64,000 nt of DNA from CAYRQP01 sp964426545 (GCA_964426545.1 CAYRQP010000010.1:37594-101593); one strand, 5' to 3'; counted from the first letter of the stretch, positions 36,012-45,187 are shown. Notes: a model not told the origin generated them from the sequence alone. Numbers and translations: made by a program.

Positions 36012-37014
36012 GAAAATAAAGCAGGCTGTTCTCGGTTGCGGAAGATGGGGGGCTTTTCATCTATGGTACGGCAGCAGGATTGGGAATGAAGTTTACGGCT
36101 GGGAGCCGGAAGGAATGCCTGTTTTCGAATCACTGATGAAGGAACGGAAAAACGAATACCTGGAACTTCAGGATGATATTTCTCTTTCCAATGATCTTTC
36201 GTTAGTCTCGGACATGGACATCATCATGATAGCAGTGCCTTCACAATCTTTTCGCGGGTTGGCAAAACAGTTGAGCGGATCTAATCTTACAAATACAGAT
36301 ATAGTACTATGTATGAAAGGTATTGAACTCAGCACACACAGGAGACTGTCGACAATTACTGTGGAAGAGAATGTGCAGGCGCGGAGCATTTCCATCTGGG
36401 TTGGCCCCGGCCACCCGCAGCAATTTGTCAGGCAGGTTCCGAGCTGCATGCTTGTAGTCTCGGAAAAAATGGAAGCGGCCGACCGCATTGCAGGGATTAT
36501 GGGAAGTGATCTGATTAGATTCTACAGGTCGACTGACCTTCCAGGGTGTGAGTTTGGTGCAGCCGCCAAGAATGTTATCGGCATTGCAGCAGGCCTTCTG
36601 GACGGACTGGAATATTCCGGACTGAAAGGGGCTTTGATGGCGAGAGCACCTCAGGAGGTAGGCAAACTCATAGCGGCAATCGGCGGAGACTGGCGAAGTG
36701 TTTATGGCCTATCGCATCTTGGGGATTATGAAGCCACTCTTTTTTCTCCTTTCAGCCGGAACCGCATGTATGGAGAGATGCTTGTCAGGGGAGAAAGACT
36801 GGCATCACTTGCAGAAGGGGTAGCAACTTCTCATGCGATCAGGTCTCTTGGTGTCGAATTGGGAGTTGATATGCCAATCACATCTGTAGTCAGTGATGTC
36901 ATCAACGGTGTAATCAAACCCGAAGATGCAGTCAGTATCTTATTCAGAAGACCGGAAAAAACGGAATTTCCCGAAGAATTCAACCGGGTATCCGGTGAGA
37001 GTCCGGGCGTATGA
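36004..37014 (+). CDS. gpsA: Glycerol-3-phosphate dehydrogenase [NAD(P)+]
   Basis: A 336-residue enzyme that reduces dihydroxyacetone phosphate to sn-glycerol-3-phosphate, the backbone for phospholipids. The Rossmann motif is QAVLGCGRWGAFHL. IIMIAVPSQSFRGL, CMKGIEL and WVGPGHPQQF follow. The catalytic Lys is in CEFGAAAKNVIGIAAGL. The substrate loop is GLSHLGDYEATLFSP, where the usual G-x-GD is GLSHLGD. The start ATG 36004 has AGGAG four bases upstream and overlaps the DUF362 stop by 8 bp; an in-frame start 90 bp upstream lies inside that gene and is rejected. The neighbouring acyltransferase supports a lipid-synthesis role. Confidence 0.93.
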   Translation: MSKKIKQAVLGCGRWGAFHLWYGSRIGNEVYGWEPEGMPVFESLMKERKNEYLELQDDISLSNDLSLVSDMDIIMIAVPSQSFRGLAKQLSGSNLTNTDIVLCMKGIELSTHRRLSTITVEENVQARSISIWVGPGHPQQFVRQVPSCMLVVSEKMEAADRIAGIMGSDLIRFYRSTDLPGCEFGAAAKNVIGIAAGLLDGLEYSGLKGALMARAPQEVGKLIAAIGGDWRSVYGLSHLGDYEATLFSPFSRNRMYGEMLVRGERLASLAEGVATSHAIRSLGVELGVDMPITSVVSDVINGVIKPEDAVSILFRRPEKTEFPEEFNRVSGESPGV

Positions 37015-38135
37015 CCAATAACAGCATATATCTCGACAATCTCACTATTACACCTATAATGGACGAGGCAATAGATGCCATGGTCGAAGCAATGCATGGA
37101 GATTACGGGCACATAAGAAGCACAAATGAACCGGGAAGGAAATCCCTTGAATATCTTCAGGCAGCCGAAGAGATTCTTGCCGGTTATTTTGGTGGCGGAA
37201 GTACCCGATTTTACTATGACGGGGGAGTAGCAAATGCTCTTTCCCTGCTCTCTGTTGCAAAGATTCAAAAAAACAAAGGCAGATCCCATATAGTTGCATC
37301 TCCCATTGAGCACGCTTCTATTGTGATGGCACTGCGGATGCTGAAGAACGAGGGTTTCTCAGTCTCTTTTACATCCATCGAAAAAGGGAGCCTTCGGGTG
37401 ACACCTGAAATGCTAGAAGATGAGATAAGGGACGATACCGGAATTGTAACAATCGGTATGGCTTCTGATGAATCAGGTGTGATTCAACCTGTAGAAGCTC
37501 TTTCGGAAGTAATTAGTGGTAAAGACATTTTGTTCCATTGCGATGCAAGAAGTGCAGCAGGAAGGTTACCTGTTAATGTTCGTCAAGCCGGCATAGACAT
37601 TTTGACGATTGCCTCGCATAAATTTGGCGGTCCTTTTGCCGTTGGTGCTGCTGTTGCTCTTTCCGGAAATTCAACCATATTCAATTCATCTCCGGAATTT
37701 TCGGGGGTTGTGAATATACCCGGAATAGCAGGACTCATAGCGACGCTTAGAGTGTTGGACACGGGAATCGAAGCAAGAGCAAGGATGATGAACCACCTTA
37801 GAAGCGAAGTTATTCAGGGATTGAAGAAACTGAAGGTAGATGTTTCCGTAATAGGTGATGATATCGACAATCTGCTTCCCGGAATGCTCATGCTAAAACT
37901 CCCCGTTGTAACTTTAGAGAGATTTCATATCAGACTGGAAAGCAGAGGAATTGTTGTTCCTTCGCATAACTCATCTGCAAGGCTTGCATATTTACGCCGC
38001 ACCGGTCTGGACTATAACAGTCCCGACAGGTATCTTGCTTTTGCCTTTGCACCTGAGAATACACTGGTGGAAGCGGAGATGCTGATCCGGAACATATGTG
38101 AATTTACCGGAGGTTATGATGATGAAGTATCTTAA
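37011..38135 (+). CDS. Class V aminotransferase (NifS/IscS-like) lacking the usual catalytic Cys
   Basis: A 374-residue PLP enzyme related to cysteine desulfurases. Seen are YLDNLTITPIMDEAID at the start, IVASPIEHASIVMALRML, FHCDARSAAGRLPVNV, and the PLP lysine in LTIASHKFGGPFAVGAA. In desulfurases the mobile loop carries a catalytic Cys in an SSGSACS-like setting. Here the matching region reads GIVVPSHNSSARLAYLRR, with no Cys. It may be a desulfurase-like enzyme with another nucleophile, a selenocysteine-lyase-like or other aminotransferase. It overlaps gpsA by 4 bp (ATGA) and the glycosidase-like gene by 14 bp. Fe-S cluster assembly is uncertain despite the DUF362 ferredoxin nearby. Confidence 0.85.
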   Translation: MTNNSIYLDNLTITPIMDEAIDAMVEAMHGDYGHIRSTNEPGRKSLEYLQAAEEILAGYFGGGSTRFYYDGGVANALSLLSVAKIQKNKGRSHIVASPIEHASIVMALRMLKNEGFSVSFTSIEKGSLRVTPEMLEDEIRDDTGIVTIGMASDESGVIQPVEALSEVISGKDILFHCDARSAAGRLPVNVRQAGIDILTIASHKFGGPFAVGAAVALSGNSTIFNSSPEFSGVVNIPGIAGLIATLRVLDTGIEARARMMNHLRSEVIQGLKKLKVDVSVIGDDIDNLLPGMLMLKLPVVTLERFHIRLESRGIVVPSHNSSARLAYLRRTGLDYNSPDRYLAFAFAPENTLVEAEMLIRNICEFTGGYDDEVS

Positions 38136-39297
38136 TATTCTACTGCTTGTCATTGTTATTTCAAGTATGTCTACAACTGCAGATGCGGATTCGGGATGCA
38201 GGTATCTGTGGGTTGTTCGTAATGACCTGACATCCAGGAAGTCCATTGATGTTCTTCTGGAAAGATCTGAAATCTCGGGAGCCAACGGGCTCATGGTACA
38301 GGTAGTGGGGCGTGCAGAATCCTATTATCTGTCATCCATTCTACCGTCTGCAGATTTCGATGCAAATTTCGACCCGCTGGAGTACATCATCATTCAGGCC
38401 CGTGCACGGGGGATGGAAGTACATGCCTGGATAAATGCTTTCCTTGTATGGTCTGCTCCCTATCCTCCTCCCAACCCTGAACATATATGGCACACTCACC
38501 CGGAATGGTTCATGGCAGACAGGTTCGGCATATCGACAAAGACTTATTCGAGGGAAGAATGCGATGCATCCGGGATAGTCGGTGCCACGCTGTCACCTGC
38601 GGTGCCGGAGGTTCGTGCCTGGCTTGCAGATATTGCTGTCGAAATTGCATTGAAATATGATGTTACAGGTATTCACCTCGATTATATAAGATACCCAAAT
38701 CAATCCTTTGGTTTCGAAGTCCCTGCTGTTGCTGAATTTTACCTTCAAACAGGTAGAAATCCGGAGAACATGAATAGATACTCGAGTGTATCTGCTGAAA
38801 CTGACAGCATCTGGCAGGAATGGAAAAGCGAGCAGGTAACAGAGACGGTGGAAACGATCAGAGCAGCACTCAGGCGGAATTCACCGGAAACTCTTTTGTC
38901 ATGCGCTGTAATGGCTGACCCCTTCGATGCAGTACTACATTATTCCTGCAACTGGACAGACTGGCTTGAAGATGGTTTGATTGATTTTGTCTGCACGATG
39001 GCCTATACGGATAATGCTGCGACTGCACAGCGACTGGCAATTCTCGAAACTGCAATATGCCCCGAAAAGGTCGTGTATGGAATTGGAATCTACAATCAGT
39101 CATTTGCTTCTGCCATTGCAGGCAGTGAAGAAGCTCTTGCCAGGGGTGCTGCGGGTATATGCATATTCGACCTTAATTCAATGACCGAAGAAGACGCATA
39201 CATGTTCAGATCTTTCTGGGATGTATCGGAACCACTTGTGCACACGCTCGATGCGGCAGTTTTCTATAGACTCTTCCCGCTATTGGAGGATTACTGA
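38122..39297 (+). CDS. Exported glycosyl-hydrolase-like (GHL10 / DUF187) protein
   Basis: About 391 residues. Three in-frame ATGs follow GGAGG (38109-38113); 38122 is chosen for its 8-base spacing and because it opens the signal MKYLNILLLVIVISS. The body is a TIM-barrel of the GHL10 type: ANGLMVQVVGRAESYY, ARGMEVHAWINAFLVW, VTGIHLDYIRYPN and LIDFVCTMAYTDN. The Asp in HLDYIRYP is the expected acidic active-site residue. It probably cleaves a polysaccharide in the periplasm or outside, perhaps peptidoglycan-related glycan as suggested for several GHL10 proteins; the substrate is unknown. The stop overlaps the next start by one base. Confidence 0.85.
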   Translation: MKYLNILLLVIVISSMSTTADADSGCRYLWVVRNDLTSRKSIDVLLERSEISGANGLMVQVVGRAESYYLSSILPSADFDANFDPLEYIIIQARARGMEVHAWINAFLVWSAPYPPPNPEHIWHTHPEWFMADRFGISTKTYSREECDASGIVGATLSPAVPEVRAWLADIAVEIALKYDVTGIHLDYIRYPNQSFGFEVPAVAEFYLQTGRNPENMNRYSSVSAETDSIWQEWKSEQVTETVETIRAALRRNSPETLLSCAVMADPFDAVLHYSCNWTDWLEDGLIDFVCTMAYTDNAATAQRLAILETAICPEKVVYGIGIYNQSFASAIAGSEEALARGAAGICIFDLNSMTEEDAYMFRSFWDVSEPLVHTLDAAVFYRLFPLLEDY

Positions 39298-40058
39298 TGC
39301 GTCTTGCTGTTCTTGCCAGTGGAAGCAACGGAAATGCCATTGCAGTGGAACATGAAGGATATGGGCTTTTCTTCGATGCCGGGCTCAGCGGAAAGCGACA
39401 TTCAGAGCGCTTATGCGAATCGGGATTGAATGTCATGGAACCGCATGCACTGTTCATAACGCATGAGCATTCAGACCATATAAAAGGAGCAGGTATCATT
39501 GCCAGAAAATGGCAGCTCCCCATTTATGCAACATCAGGTTCGCTTGGGGCGTGCAAGACAAAAATAGGTAAAGTACCATCTGCAAATGTCCTCGTAAACG
39601 GTGAAAATATCGAGATGGGTCCATTCACCATTCATGCATTCAGCGTTGCGCACGATGCTGCAGACCCTTCAGGCTTTATTATCGAATGGAGCGGCGGCAG
39701 GCTTGGGATAGCAACAGACCTTGGAAAAGTGGGACCTCTTGTGAAGGATAGCCTGTCAGGATGTACTGCTCTTGTCATCGAATTCAATCACGATGAAGAA
39801 ATGCTCTGGAATGGAAGTTATTCATGGCCGCTCAAAGAGAGAATTGCATCAAATCACGGACATCTCTCGAACGAAGACGCTTCTGTTCTGCTCGAACGGG
39901 TGCAGAGTGATGACCTCGTCTGCTGTGTTCTTGCGCATCTAAGTGAAGAAAATAATAAACCGCACCTGGCAGAAGTCGCGTCACAGCGGGTGGCGGGTGA
40001 ATCCGTAACTATTTATACGGGGATGCAGGATAAGGCTCTGCAGGCTATAGTACTATAG
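39297..40058 (+). CDS. MBL-fold metallo-hydrolase (YycJ/WalJ-like)
   Basis: A 253-residue beta-lactamase-fold hydrolase. MRLAVLASGSNGNAIAVE begins the fold, the metal site is FITHEHSDHIKG, and further ligands are in FSVAHDAADPSGF, GIATDLGKVGP, LVIEFNHDEEML and SNHGHLSNEDA. This pattern matches YycJ/WalJ-type proteins, thought to be DNA exonucleases or processing enzymes in the cytosol. GGAGG lies 7 bases before the ATG. A different hydrolytic role is possible because the family is broad. Confidence 0.87.
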   Translation: MRLAVLASGSNGNAIAVEHEGYGLFFDAGLSGKRHSERLCESGLNVMEPHALFITHEHSDHIKGAGIIARKWQLPIYATSGSLGACKTKIGKVPSANVLVNGENIEMGPFTIHAFSVAHDAADPSGFIIEWSGGRLGIATDLGKVGPLVKDSLSGCTALVIEFNHDEEMLWNGSYSWPLKERIASNHGHLSNEDASVLLERVQSDDLVCCVLAHLSEENNKPHLAEVASQRVAGESVTIYTGMQDKALQAIVL

Positions 40059-40073
40059 CGGGAGGATAGACCT

Positions 40074-40601
40074 ATGAAGTTCACATTATTATTGTTGACT
40101 GTTCTTGTTCTTGCTGCATCTGCCGGTTCTTTCGACATTGCTGTCTCAGGCGGCATTCTGTGGGCTACCGGCCAATGGGGAAATGATTTTGGCAACGGGA
40201 TGAACTGTGAATTCACCGGTGTCTGGAATATCCTGTCTTCAATTTCAACGGGGGTAACTGTTTCCGGCACAACATACAGCGGCGGAATCAACGGAAGAGC
40301 ATCGCTGAACATGTTCAATTGTGGTATCATTGTAGGTTATTTTCTCAGACCATGGGGAGAAACTTTCAATCCCGGGATAGAATGCAGTTTCGGAATGAAC
40401 CGCAGTTCACTGACCAATGGCACCGGAAGCGATCCTGTCACCTGGGATCCCTACTGGAAAGCCGGGTTGGTCTGGGATTTCAGCATCGGCGGGGGTTTCA
40501 GAGGAGCTGTCGGATGTGATTATATTCAAGTACTGGCAGAGACTCAGGCATCAGAATCATTCGGCATCCGCATTGGAATATCGAAGGAGATCTCACTATG
40601 A
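40074..40601 (+). CDS. Small predicted outer-membrane beta-barrel protein
   Basis: A 175-residue protein with a clear signal peptide (FTLLLLTVLVLAASAGS) and alternating beta strands rich in Gly and aromatic residues (GVTVSGTTYSGGING, CGIIVGYFLRPWGETF). It ends GIRIGISKEISL. It is not assigned to a named family. Length and pattern fit a small eight-strand barrel. GGGAGG precedes the ATG. It overlaps the next lipoprotein gene by 4 bp, so the two are made together and may form an outer-membrane pair. Confidence 0.72.
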   Translation: MKFTLLLLTVLVLAASAGSFDIAVSGGILWATGQWGNDFGNGMNCEFTGVWNILSSISTGVTVSGTTYSGGINGRASLNMFNCGIIVGYFLRPWGETFNPGIECSFGMNRSSLTNGTGSDPVTWDPYWKAGLVWDFSIGGGFRGAVGCDYIQVLAETQASESFGIRIGISKEISL

Positions 40602-41245
40602 AAAATGTCATTGTTTTCTTCATGCTAGTGTTTATTCTCCTTTCCGCCTGTGAGAGAAACCCGCTCTTCTATCGGCTTGCCTCCGATTATTATCCGGTAA
40701 CGACAATCGGCAATCAATGGGAATATTCCCTGAACTCCGGCGGTACGATAACGATGACTGTAATAGATCAGGCACTCGAAGGCGGCAGAACCTGCTACCG
40801 CGTGCAGTACGGGGCAGACTATTCATACTGGATAGATGAAAACAGCCAGCTTGAGCATTACGAAGACCACAGAGTGATGTTCAACGGGTATGAAGTTCCG
40901 CTCTTTCAGGCATGGAAGACCTGGCTCGAATGGCCGCTTGCGGTGGGAAATACGATTTCCGACAGTGTTTCAGCAACCGTTCAGAGCCAGGGAGTGACTA
41001 TCAGCCATGACTGGAGCAGAACCACAACGGTATCTGAACTGGGGGATTGCCCCGAAAGTACCTACAGAGACTGCTATCGAATCCATCAAAGCGAAACTAC
41101 AATCAACTGGGTAAGAACCAGCGGTTTCGAACCGGAAACCACAACAGTCGAAAGGGATATCTGGCTTGCCCCTAATACGGGGATGGTCAGAAAGATAACA
41201 GCAGACAGCACTCTCGTACTCAGCACTTTTCAACCCGAAATCTGA
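40598..41245 (+). CDS. Hypothetical lipoprotein
   Basis: A 215-residue lipoprotein. The signal ends in the lipobox LLSAC, so Cys18 would be lipidated. The mature part (YYPVTTIGNQWEYSLNSGG, then ELGDCPESTYRDCYRIHQS) is a beta-rich domain with several Cys; no family is recognised beyond lipoprotein-type domains. WLAPNTGMVRKI near the end is a feature of DUF-type envelope lipoproteins. Translation is coupled (ATGA) to the barrel gene upstream. The LolC/E-type permease elsewhere in the window could serve such proteins. Confidence 0.75.
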   Translation: MKNVIVFFMLVFILLSACERNPLFYRLASDYYPVTTIGNQWEYSLNSGGTITMTVIDQALEGGRTCYRVQYGADYSYWIDENSQLEHYEDHRVMFNGYEVPLFQAWKTWLEWPLAVGNTISDSVSATVQSQGVTISHDWSRTTTVSELGDCPESTYRDCYRIHQSETTINWVRTSGFEPETTTVERDIWLAPNTGMVRKITADSTLVLSTFQPEI

Positions 41246-41247
41246 TT

Positions 41248-42597
41248 TTGACGACTCAAGGCATAATATTTTCAGCTTTTTTTATTCTCGCCTACGGATA
41301 TATTACTTTCTTTCAAAAGCGCAGGGGGCTAGTTATATGGGGAGTTATTGCACTTGCGTTCATTACAACAGCTATCATTGGAGAATTCCCCGAGTTTACT
41401 GAGATAATAGACCTATTTGCCGGAGTTAACTACATCGTCCTGATGATTTTTGCCGGAATACTCCTCATCTCAGAAATACTCATAGAAGTCGGGATACCCG
41501 GATATCTAGCTGCACACATTGCAGCCAATGCAAGAAACTACGGTCATGCAGCTCTCTGGTTATGTGTACTCTCAAGTGTGATTTCTATTTTCGTTGAGAA
41601 TGTAGCTACTGTAATGATTGTTGCCCCGATAGCATTCGAAGTGGCAAAGAAACTGCGGGCGAATCCGGTCCCACTGATAATAGGGATTGCGATAGCAAGT
41701 AATCTGCAGGGAACGGCAACTCTTGTCGGTGACCCGCCAAGCATGATACTTGCTGCTGCCGAGAACATGAACTTCAACGATTTTATCTGGATGGATGGCA
41801 AACCCGGAATATTCTTCGCTGTTCAGGCAGGTGCAATATTGTCATTTCTTGTTCTGCTCTATCTTTTCAAGAAAGACAACAGGCAGATTCCTGACATTCC
41901 CATACCAAAAGTCTCAAGTTGGTTTCCGGCATGGGTTTTGGGCGGAGTAGTTCTTGGTCTTGCCGGGTTGAGTTTTTTCTTTTCCGGGGTTGGCATAGAA
42001 GCAGGAGTTCTTTGTTTGACAGGCGGGATAGTTGCGATAGTACGGCACGCACTATGCAGAAGAGGGCATGTATGTAAATCGAGTAGCGGAGAATATGGTT
42101 CTCGAAAAACAAGGAAAATACTCTCTGAATTCGATCATGATACAGTATTTCTACTTTTCGGGATATTCTTTTTTGTGGGAACCCTTGAACACTTTGATGT
42201 TTTGAAACTAATCGGGGTATTGATAGCAGGATTCGCCGGCGGGAATGCATTCACGGCCTTTCTTGTAATTATAACAAGTGCGGTCTTTTTCAGTGCATTC
42301 ATCGACAATGTACCGTTTGTTGCTGCAATGATACCTGTGACTCATGCAGTGTATCTATCTTTAAGCAACAGCGGCCCGAACCATTATTATCTTACCCTCG
42401 GACTTCTCATTGGAGCCTGCCTGGGCGGCAACATATCTCCCGTCGGAGCATCTGCCAACATAATTGGAGTCTCGATGCTTCGAAAGAACGGATATAAGGT
42501 TACTTTCTGGCAGTTCGTAAAAATAGGACTGCCCTTTACGATTGCTGCAGTAGTTGCCGGCGGAGCATTTATCTGGTTTTTCTGGGGACCTAAATAA
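41248..42597 (+). CDS. ArsB/NhaD-superfamily ion transporter
   Basis: A 449-residue, about 11-12 helix inner-membrane transporter of the ion-transporter superfamily. Motifs are VNYIVLMIFAGILLISEIL, the conserved SIFVENVATVMIVAPIAFE, GTATLVGDPPSMILAAAEN and, in the second half, FFSAFIDNVPFVAAMIP and GGNISPVGASANIIGV. These two re-entrant N/D-rich segments are typical of NhaD/ArsB/SLC13-type proteins. Transport of Na+/H+ or of an anion such as arsenite is possible; no ArsA or ArsC gene supports arsenite. The start is TTG 41248, two bases after the lipoprotein stop, with no clear ribosome site, so coupling is likely. Confidence 0.85.
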   Translation: MTTQGIIFSAFFILAYGYITFFQKRRGLVIWGVIALAFITTAIIGEFPEFTEIIDLFAGVNYIVLMIFAGILLISEILIEVGIPGYLAAHIAANARNYGHAALWLCVLSSVISIFVENVATVMIVAPIAFEVAKKLRANPVPLIIGIAIASNLQGTATLVGDPPSMILAAAENMNFNDFIWMDGKPGIFFAVQAGAILSFLVLLYLFKKDNRQIPDIPIPKVSSWFPAWVLGGVVLGLAGLSFFFSGVGIEAGVLCLTGGIVAIVRHALCRRGHVCKSSSGEYGSRKTRKILSEFDHDTVFLLFGIFFFVGTLEHFDVLKLIGVLIAGFAGGNAFTAFLVIITSAVFFSAFIDNVPFVAAMIPVTHAVYLSLSNSGPNHYYLTLGLLIGACLGGNISPVGASANIIGVSMLRKNGYKVTFWQFVKIGLPFTIAAVVAGGAFIWFFWGPK

Positions 42598-43676
42598 TGA
42601 GTAAGAATGTCTTGCAGTTTACATGGCAGCGCACGGAGGAACAGACGGAGGTTTACTTCTGCCTGGGTCAGACGCACTTCAGTAAAGTGCTGTCAACGTT
42701 TGCAGATGGGAGTAATCCATTTCTGATAGTCGACTCGAATGTGGAACGATATTGGAATGAACTTATCTCCTCATCGTTGAAAGCTGCTTCCGGTTCGAAA
42801 TACATTCTCGATGCTGCTGAAGAGAGGAAAACACTCTCGACACTCGAAGATATCTGGAAGAGCATGTCGGCTGCCGGAATCAAACGCGACACTCCTGTCA
42901 TTGTTGTCGGCGGCGGACTGACATGTGATATAGGAGCATTCGCGGCATCGACATACCTGCGTGGCCTCCCGCTAATACTCATCCCTACATCGCTGTTATG
43001 TATGGTAGATGCGTGCCTTGGTGGGAAAACTGCGGTCAACTTCAACGATGCAAAAAACCAGATAGGAACATTCCACACAGCGTCAAAAATCATTGTCATG
43101 GCAGAGTTTCTCACGACCCTTCCTGAAGCAGAATTTGCATCAGGTATGGGAGAGGCAATAAAAACAGCATTGATAGGAAATTCCCAAATAGCAGATTCGA
43201 TTCTTGAAATATCAGGTGACTGTACCCGGACCGAACTTATCAATGAAATGGTAAAACAGTGCCTGACAGTAAAAGGTGACATAGTCTCCCGTGATCTCAT
43301 CGAAACGGGGGAGAGAATGGTCTTGAACTGCGGGCACACAATAGGTCATGCTCTCGAAAGTACAACCGGATTTTCCCTTATGCACGGAGCAGCTGTCGGC
43401 CTTGGGTTACTAGCTGAAGCCCGGATGGCATCATTGCTGGGAAGTCCTGTCCGCATGGAGGATGACATCCGTTCGCTTCTCCGAAAATCAAAACTGCCTG
43501 TAGCTCTGCCTGAAACACCTGACATACTGAAGTTTCTCCGGTCCGATAAGAAAACGCTGAAGAATGGAAGAATATGGGTGCTTCCCTTCGGATGGGAAGA
43601 CTGCAGACTTACCGAACTTTCACCTGAGGACGAAACCGGACTGCTGAACAATGCCCTGAATGCAATTTTAGTGTGA
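42597..43676 (+). CDS. aroB: 3-dehydroquinate synthase
   Basis: A 359-residue NAD- and metal-dependent enzyme converting DAHP to 3-dehydroquinate in the shikimate pathway. Signature segments are VVGGGLTCDIGAFAASTY, IPTSLLCMVDACLGGKTAVN, KNQIGTFHTAS, the metal ligands in EFASGMGEAIKTAL and NCGHTIGHALE, and the final LMHGAAVGLGL His. In this enzyme the usual GGGVxxD reads GGGLTCD. It starts as TAATG with the transporter stop and overlaps tatC as GTGA. No other aro gene lies here, so its place in a lipid/export operon is mosaic. Confidence 0.94.
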   Translation: MSKNVLQFTWQRTEEQTEVYFCLGQTHFSKVLSTFADGSNPFLIVDSNVERYWNELISSSLKAASGSKYILDAAEERKTLSTLEDIWKSMSAAGIKRDTPVIVVGGGLTCDIGAFAASTYLRGLPLILIPTSLLCMVDACLGGKTAVNFNDAKNQIGTFHTASKIIVMAEFLTTLPEAEFASGMGEAIKTALIGNSQIADSILEISGDCTRTELINEMVKQCLTVKGDIVSRDLIETGERMVLNCGHTIGHALESTTGFSLMHGAAVGLGLLAEARMASLLGSPVRMEDDIRSLLRKSKLPVALPETPDILKFLRSDKKTLKNGRIWVLPFGWEDCRLTELSPEDETGLLNNALNAILV

Positions 43677-44386
43677 AAACGGTTGAAGAAGGAAGCTTCT
43701 GGGAGCATCTCGAAGAACTTCGCAGAAGACTGTTCATCATTACTGCTGTTTTGCTTGCAGCATCCTTCACTGCATTCATCTTCTGCAGACCGCTCATGGA
43801 TTTTGTACTTAAGACGGGACCCGCCCATCTTCAAACATTGTCGCCCACAGAAGGTATATCAGCACATCTGATCCTCTCACTTATTGCCGGAATTATAGTC
43901 ACTTCTCCTATTCTGTCGTATCAATTCTGGAGGTTTGTTTCCCCCGGACTCCACAAGAGAGAAAAGAGGATAGCCCTGCTATCAGCAGGTGTATCGACTC
44001 TTCTTTTCATAGCCGGTGCAGCATTTGCATGGATGGTGATGCTGAAGCCTGCAAAATATGTTTTCCAAAGTTATGAAACGGGTACCATTGCAGGTAACTG
44101 GAGTCTTTCAAATTATATCAGTTTTCTTGGGAGATTTCTGATTGTTTTCGGTGTTGCATTTCAGATTCCGATCTTTGTATTTCTTCTCGTTAAACTTGGT
44201 GTGGTAACACCTGATGCTCTTTCCAAATACAGGAAACACATTATTATAGGTCTTCTGATAGCTGCTGCGGTGCTGACACCTCCTGATCCGCTTACACAGG
44301 TAATGCTGGCGCTACCGCTTTATGTTCTGTTTGAAGTCAGTCTGCTGTCAGCCCGCATCGGAAACAGGGAACAAAAAAAGGAATGA
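43673..44386 (+). CDS. tatC: Twin-arginine translocase subunit TatC
   Basis: A 237-residue six-helix membrane protein that recognises twin-arginine signal peptides and exports folded proteins. The N-terminus carries FWEHLEELRRRLFIIT, the family signature. Helices follow (LILSLIAGIIVTSPILSYQF, with the PILSYQFWRFVSPGLHKRE loop), then FQIPIFVFLLVKLGVVTP. The conserved Glu in HLEELR and the late PPDP (AAVLTPPDPLTQ) are present. The start is GTG 43673, overlapping the aroB stop. TatA/B genes are not in the window. Confidence 0.94.
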   Translation: MKTVEEGSFWEHLEELRRRLFIITAVLLAASFTAFIFCRPLMDFVLKTGPAHLQTLSPTEGISAHLILSLIAGIIVTSPILSYQFWRFVSPGLHKREKRIALLSAGVSTLLFIAGAAFAWMVMLKPAKYVFQSYETGTIAGNWSLSNYISFLGRFLIVFGVAFQIPIFVFLLVKLGVVTPDALSKYRKHIIIGLLIAAAVLTPPDPLTQVMLALPLYVLFEVSLLSARIGNREQKKE

Positions 44387-45138
44387 ATGTGAATACAACG
44401 GAAATTACGAAAGAGATCCTGGATGATGCTGTTCCAGTGGGAGTAGATTCAGTAGAAATACTGATACCCGTGTATAACGAAGAGAATATCCTCAAACAGC
44501 AGCTTCTTCCCATATTTACACTTCTTCCCGACCGTTTCTCCATACTTGTTGTCGAAAACGGCTCGACTGATAAAACAGTGGAAATTCTGGAAGAATTGTC
44601 GAAAACACAATCCGCATTCAGATATGTTTCACTTCAGGAGCCCAATTATGGGCTTGCTATGAAGACTGCTCTTTCAGAAGCAAATGGCGATGTCCTCATT
44701 ACCGAAGACCTTGATGTCCTGGACACTGGCTTTTGGCTCAGGGGATTGAAAATTCTGAAAGAAGGCGAAGCCGATATTATCCAGGGCTCCAAAGTGCTGG
44801 CGGGAAAGGATGACCAAAGACCGTTTATCAGAAAAGCCGCCACTCTTACACTCACATTTCTGCTGAGGCATATCCTCGGCTTCAAGGGAACTGACACCCA
44901 TGGGCCGAAAGTACTTAGCAGGATGAGTATCATCGACGTGCTTTCAAAGTGTGAATTTGAACTCGACCTCTTCCCGACCGAACTTGTAATACGGGCTCAA
45001 CGCACCGGTGTGCGCATCCGCGAAATCCCCATCCACCTTAAAGAACTCAGAGCTACACCGCTCCCGCTGTTCAAACGCGTTCCCCGCGCCCTCCGCGACA
45101 TCATGCGCCTGCGAAAACACCTCGGTAAATTTAATTAG
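44383..45138 (+). CDS. Family 2 glycosyltransferase (DPM-like)
   Basis: A 251-residue GT-A fold transferase. Seen are VEILIPVYNEENILKQQ, VVENGSTDKTVEIL, ITEDLDVLDTGFW (metal/nucleotide-binding acidic pair), and QRTGVRIREIPIHLKEL near the end. It lacks the C-terminal membrane helices of dolichol-phosphate enzymes, so it is a soluble or peripheral transferase. It probably moves a sugar to a lipid carrier. The start overlaps the TatC stop by 4 bp. Its stop lies in the arm of a hairpin that ends this gene run. Confidence 0.85.
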   Translation: MNVNTTEITKEILDDAVPVGVDSVEILIPVYNEENILKQQLLPIFTLLPDRFSILVVENGSTDKTVEILEELSKTQSAFRYVSLQEPNYGLAMKTALSEANGDVLITEDLDVLDTGFWLRGLKILKEGEADIIQGSKVLAGKDDQRPFIRKAATLTLTFLLRHILGFKGTDTHGPKVLSRMSIIDVLSKCEFELDLFPTELVIRAQRTGVRIREIPIHLKELRATPLPLFKRVPRALRDIMRLRKHLGKFN

Positions 45139-45187
45139 GGACACCATAGAAATGGTGATAGGCGGCTTTTCTATGGTGTCCCTAATT
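45133..45187. repeat. GGGACA-type inverted repeat at the end of the 13-gene run
   Basis: A 20-bp perfect inverted repeat (45133-45152 against 45168-45187), with GGGACACCATAGAAA in the left arm and a 15-nt loop. It includes the stop codon of the glycosyltransferase. It may act as a terminator, though no T run follows. It shares the GGGACA arm and the gene-end position with the repeats at 4.6, 17.7 and 29.7 kb. Confidence 0.8.

Noticed and set aside
42668..43339. 223-codon antisense ORF opposite aroB
   Set aside because: The sense strand has complete AroB motifs; the antisense frame is low complexity in Ser, Val and Ile and has no family match I can recognise.
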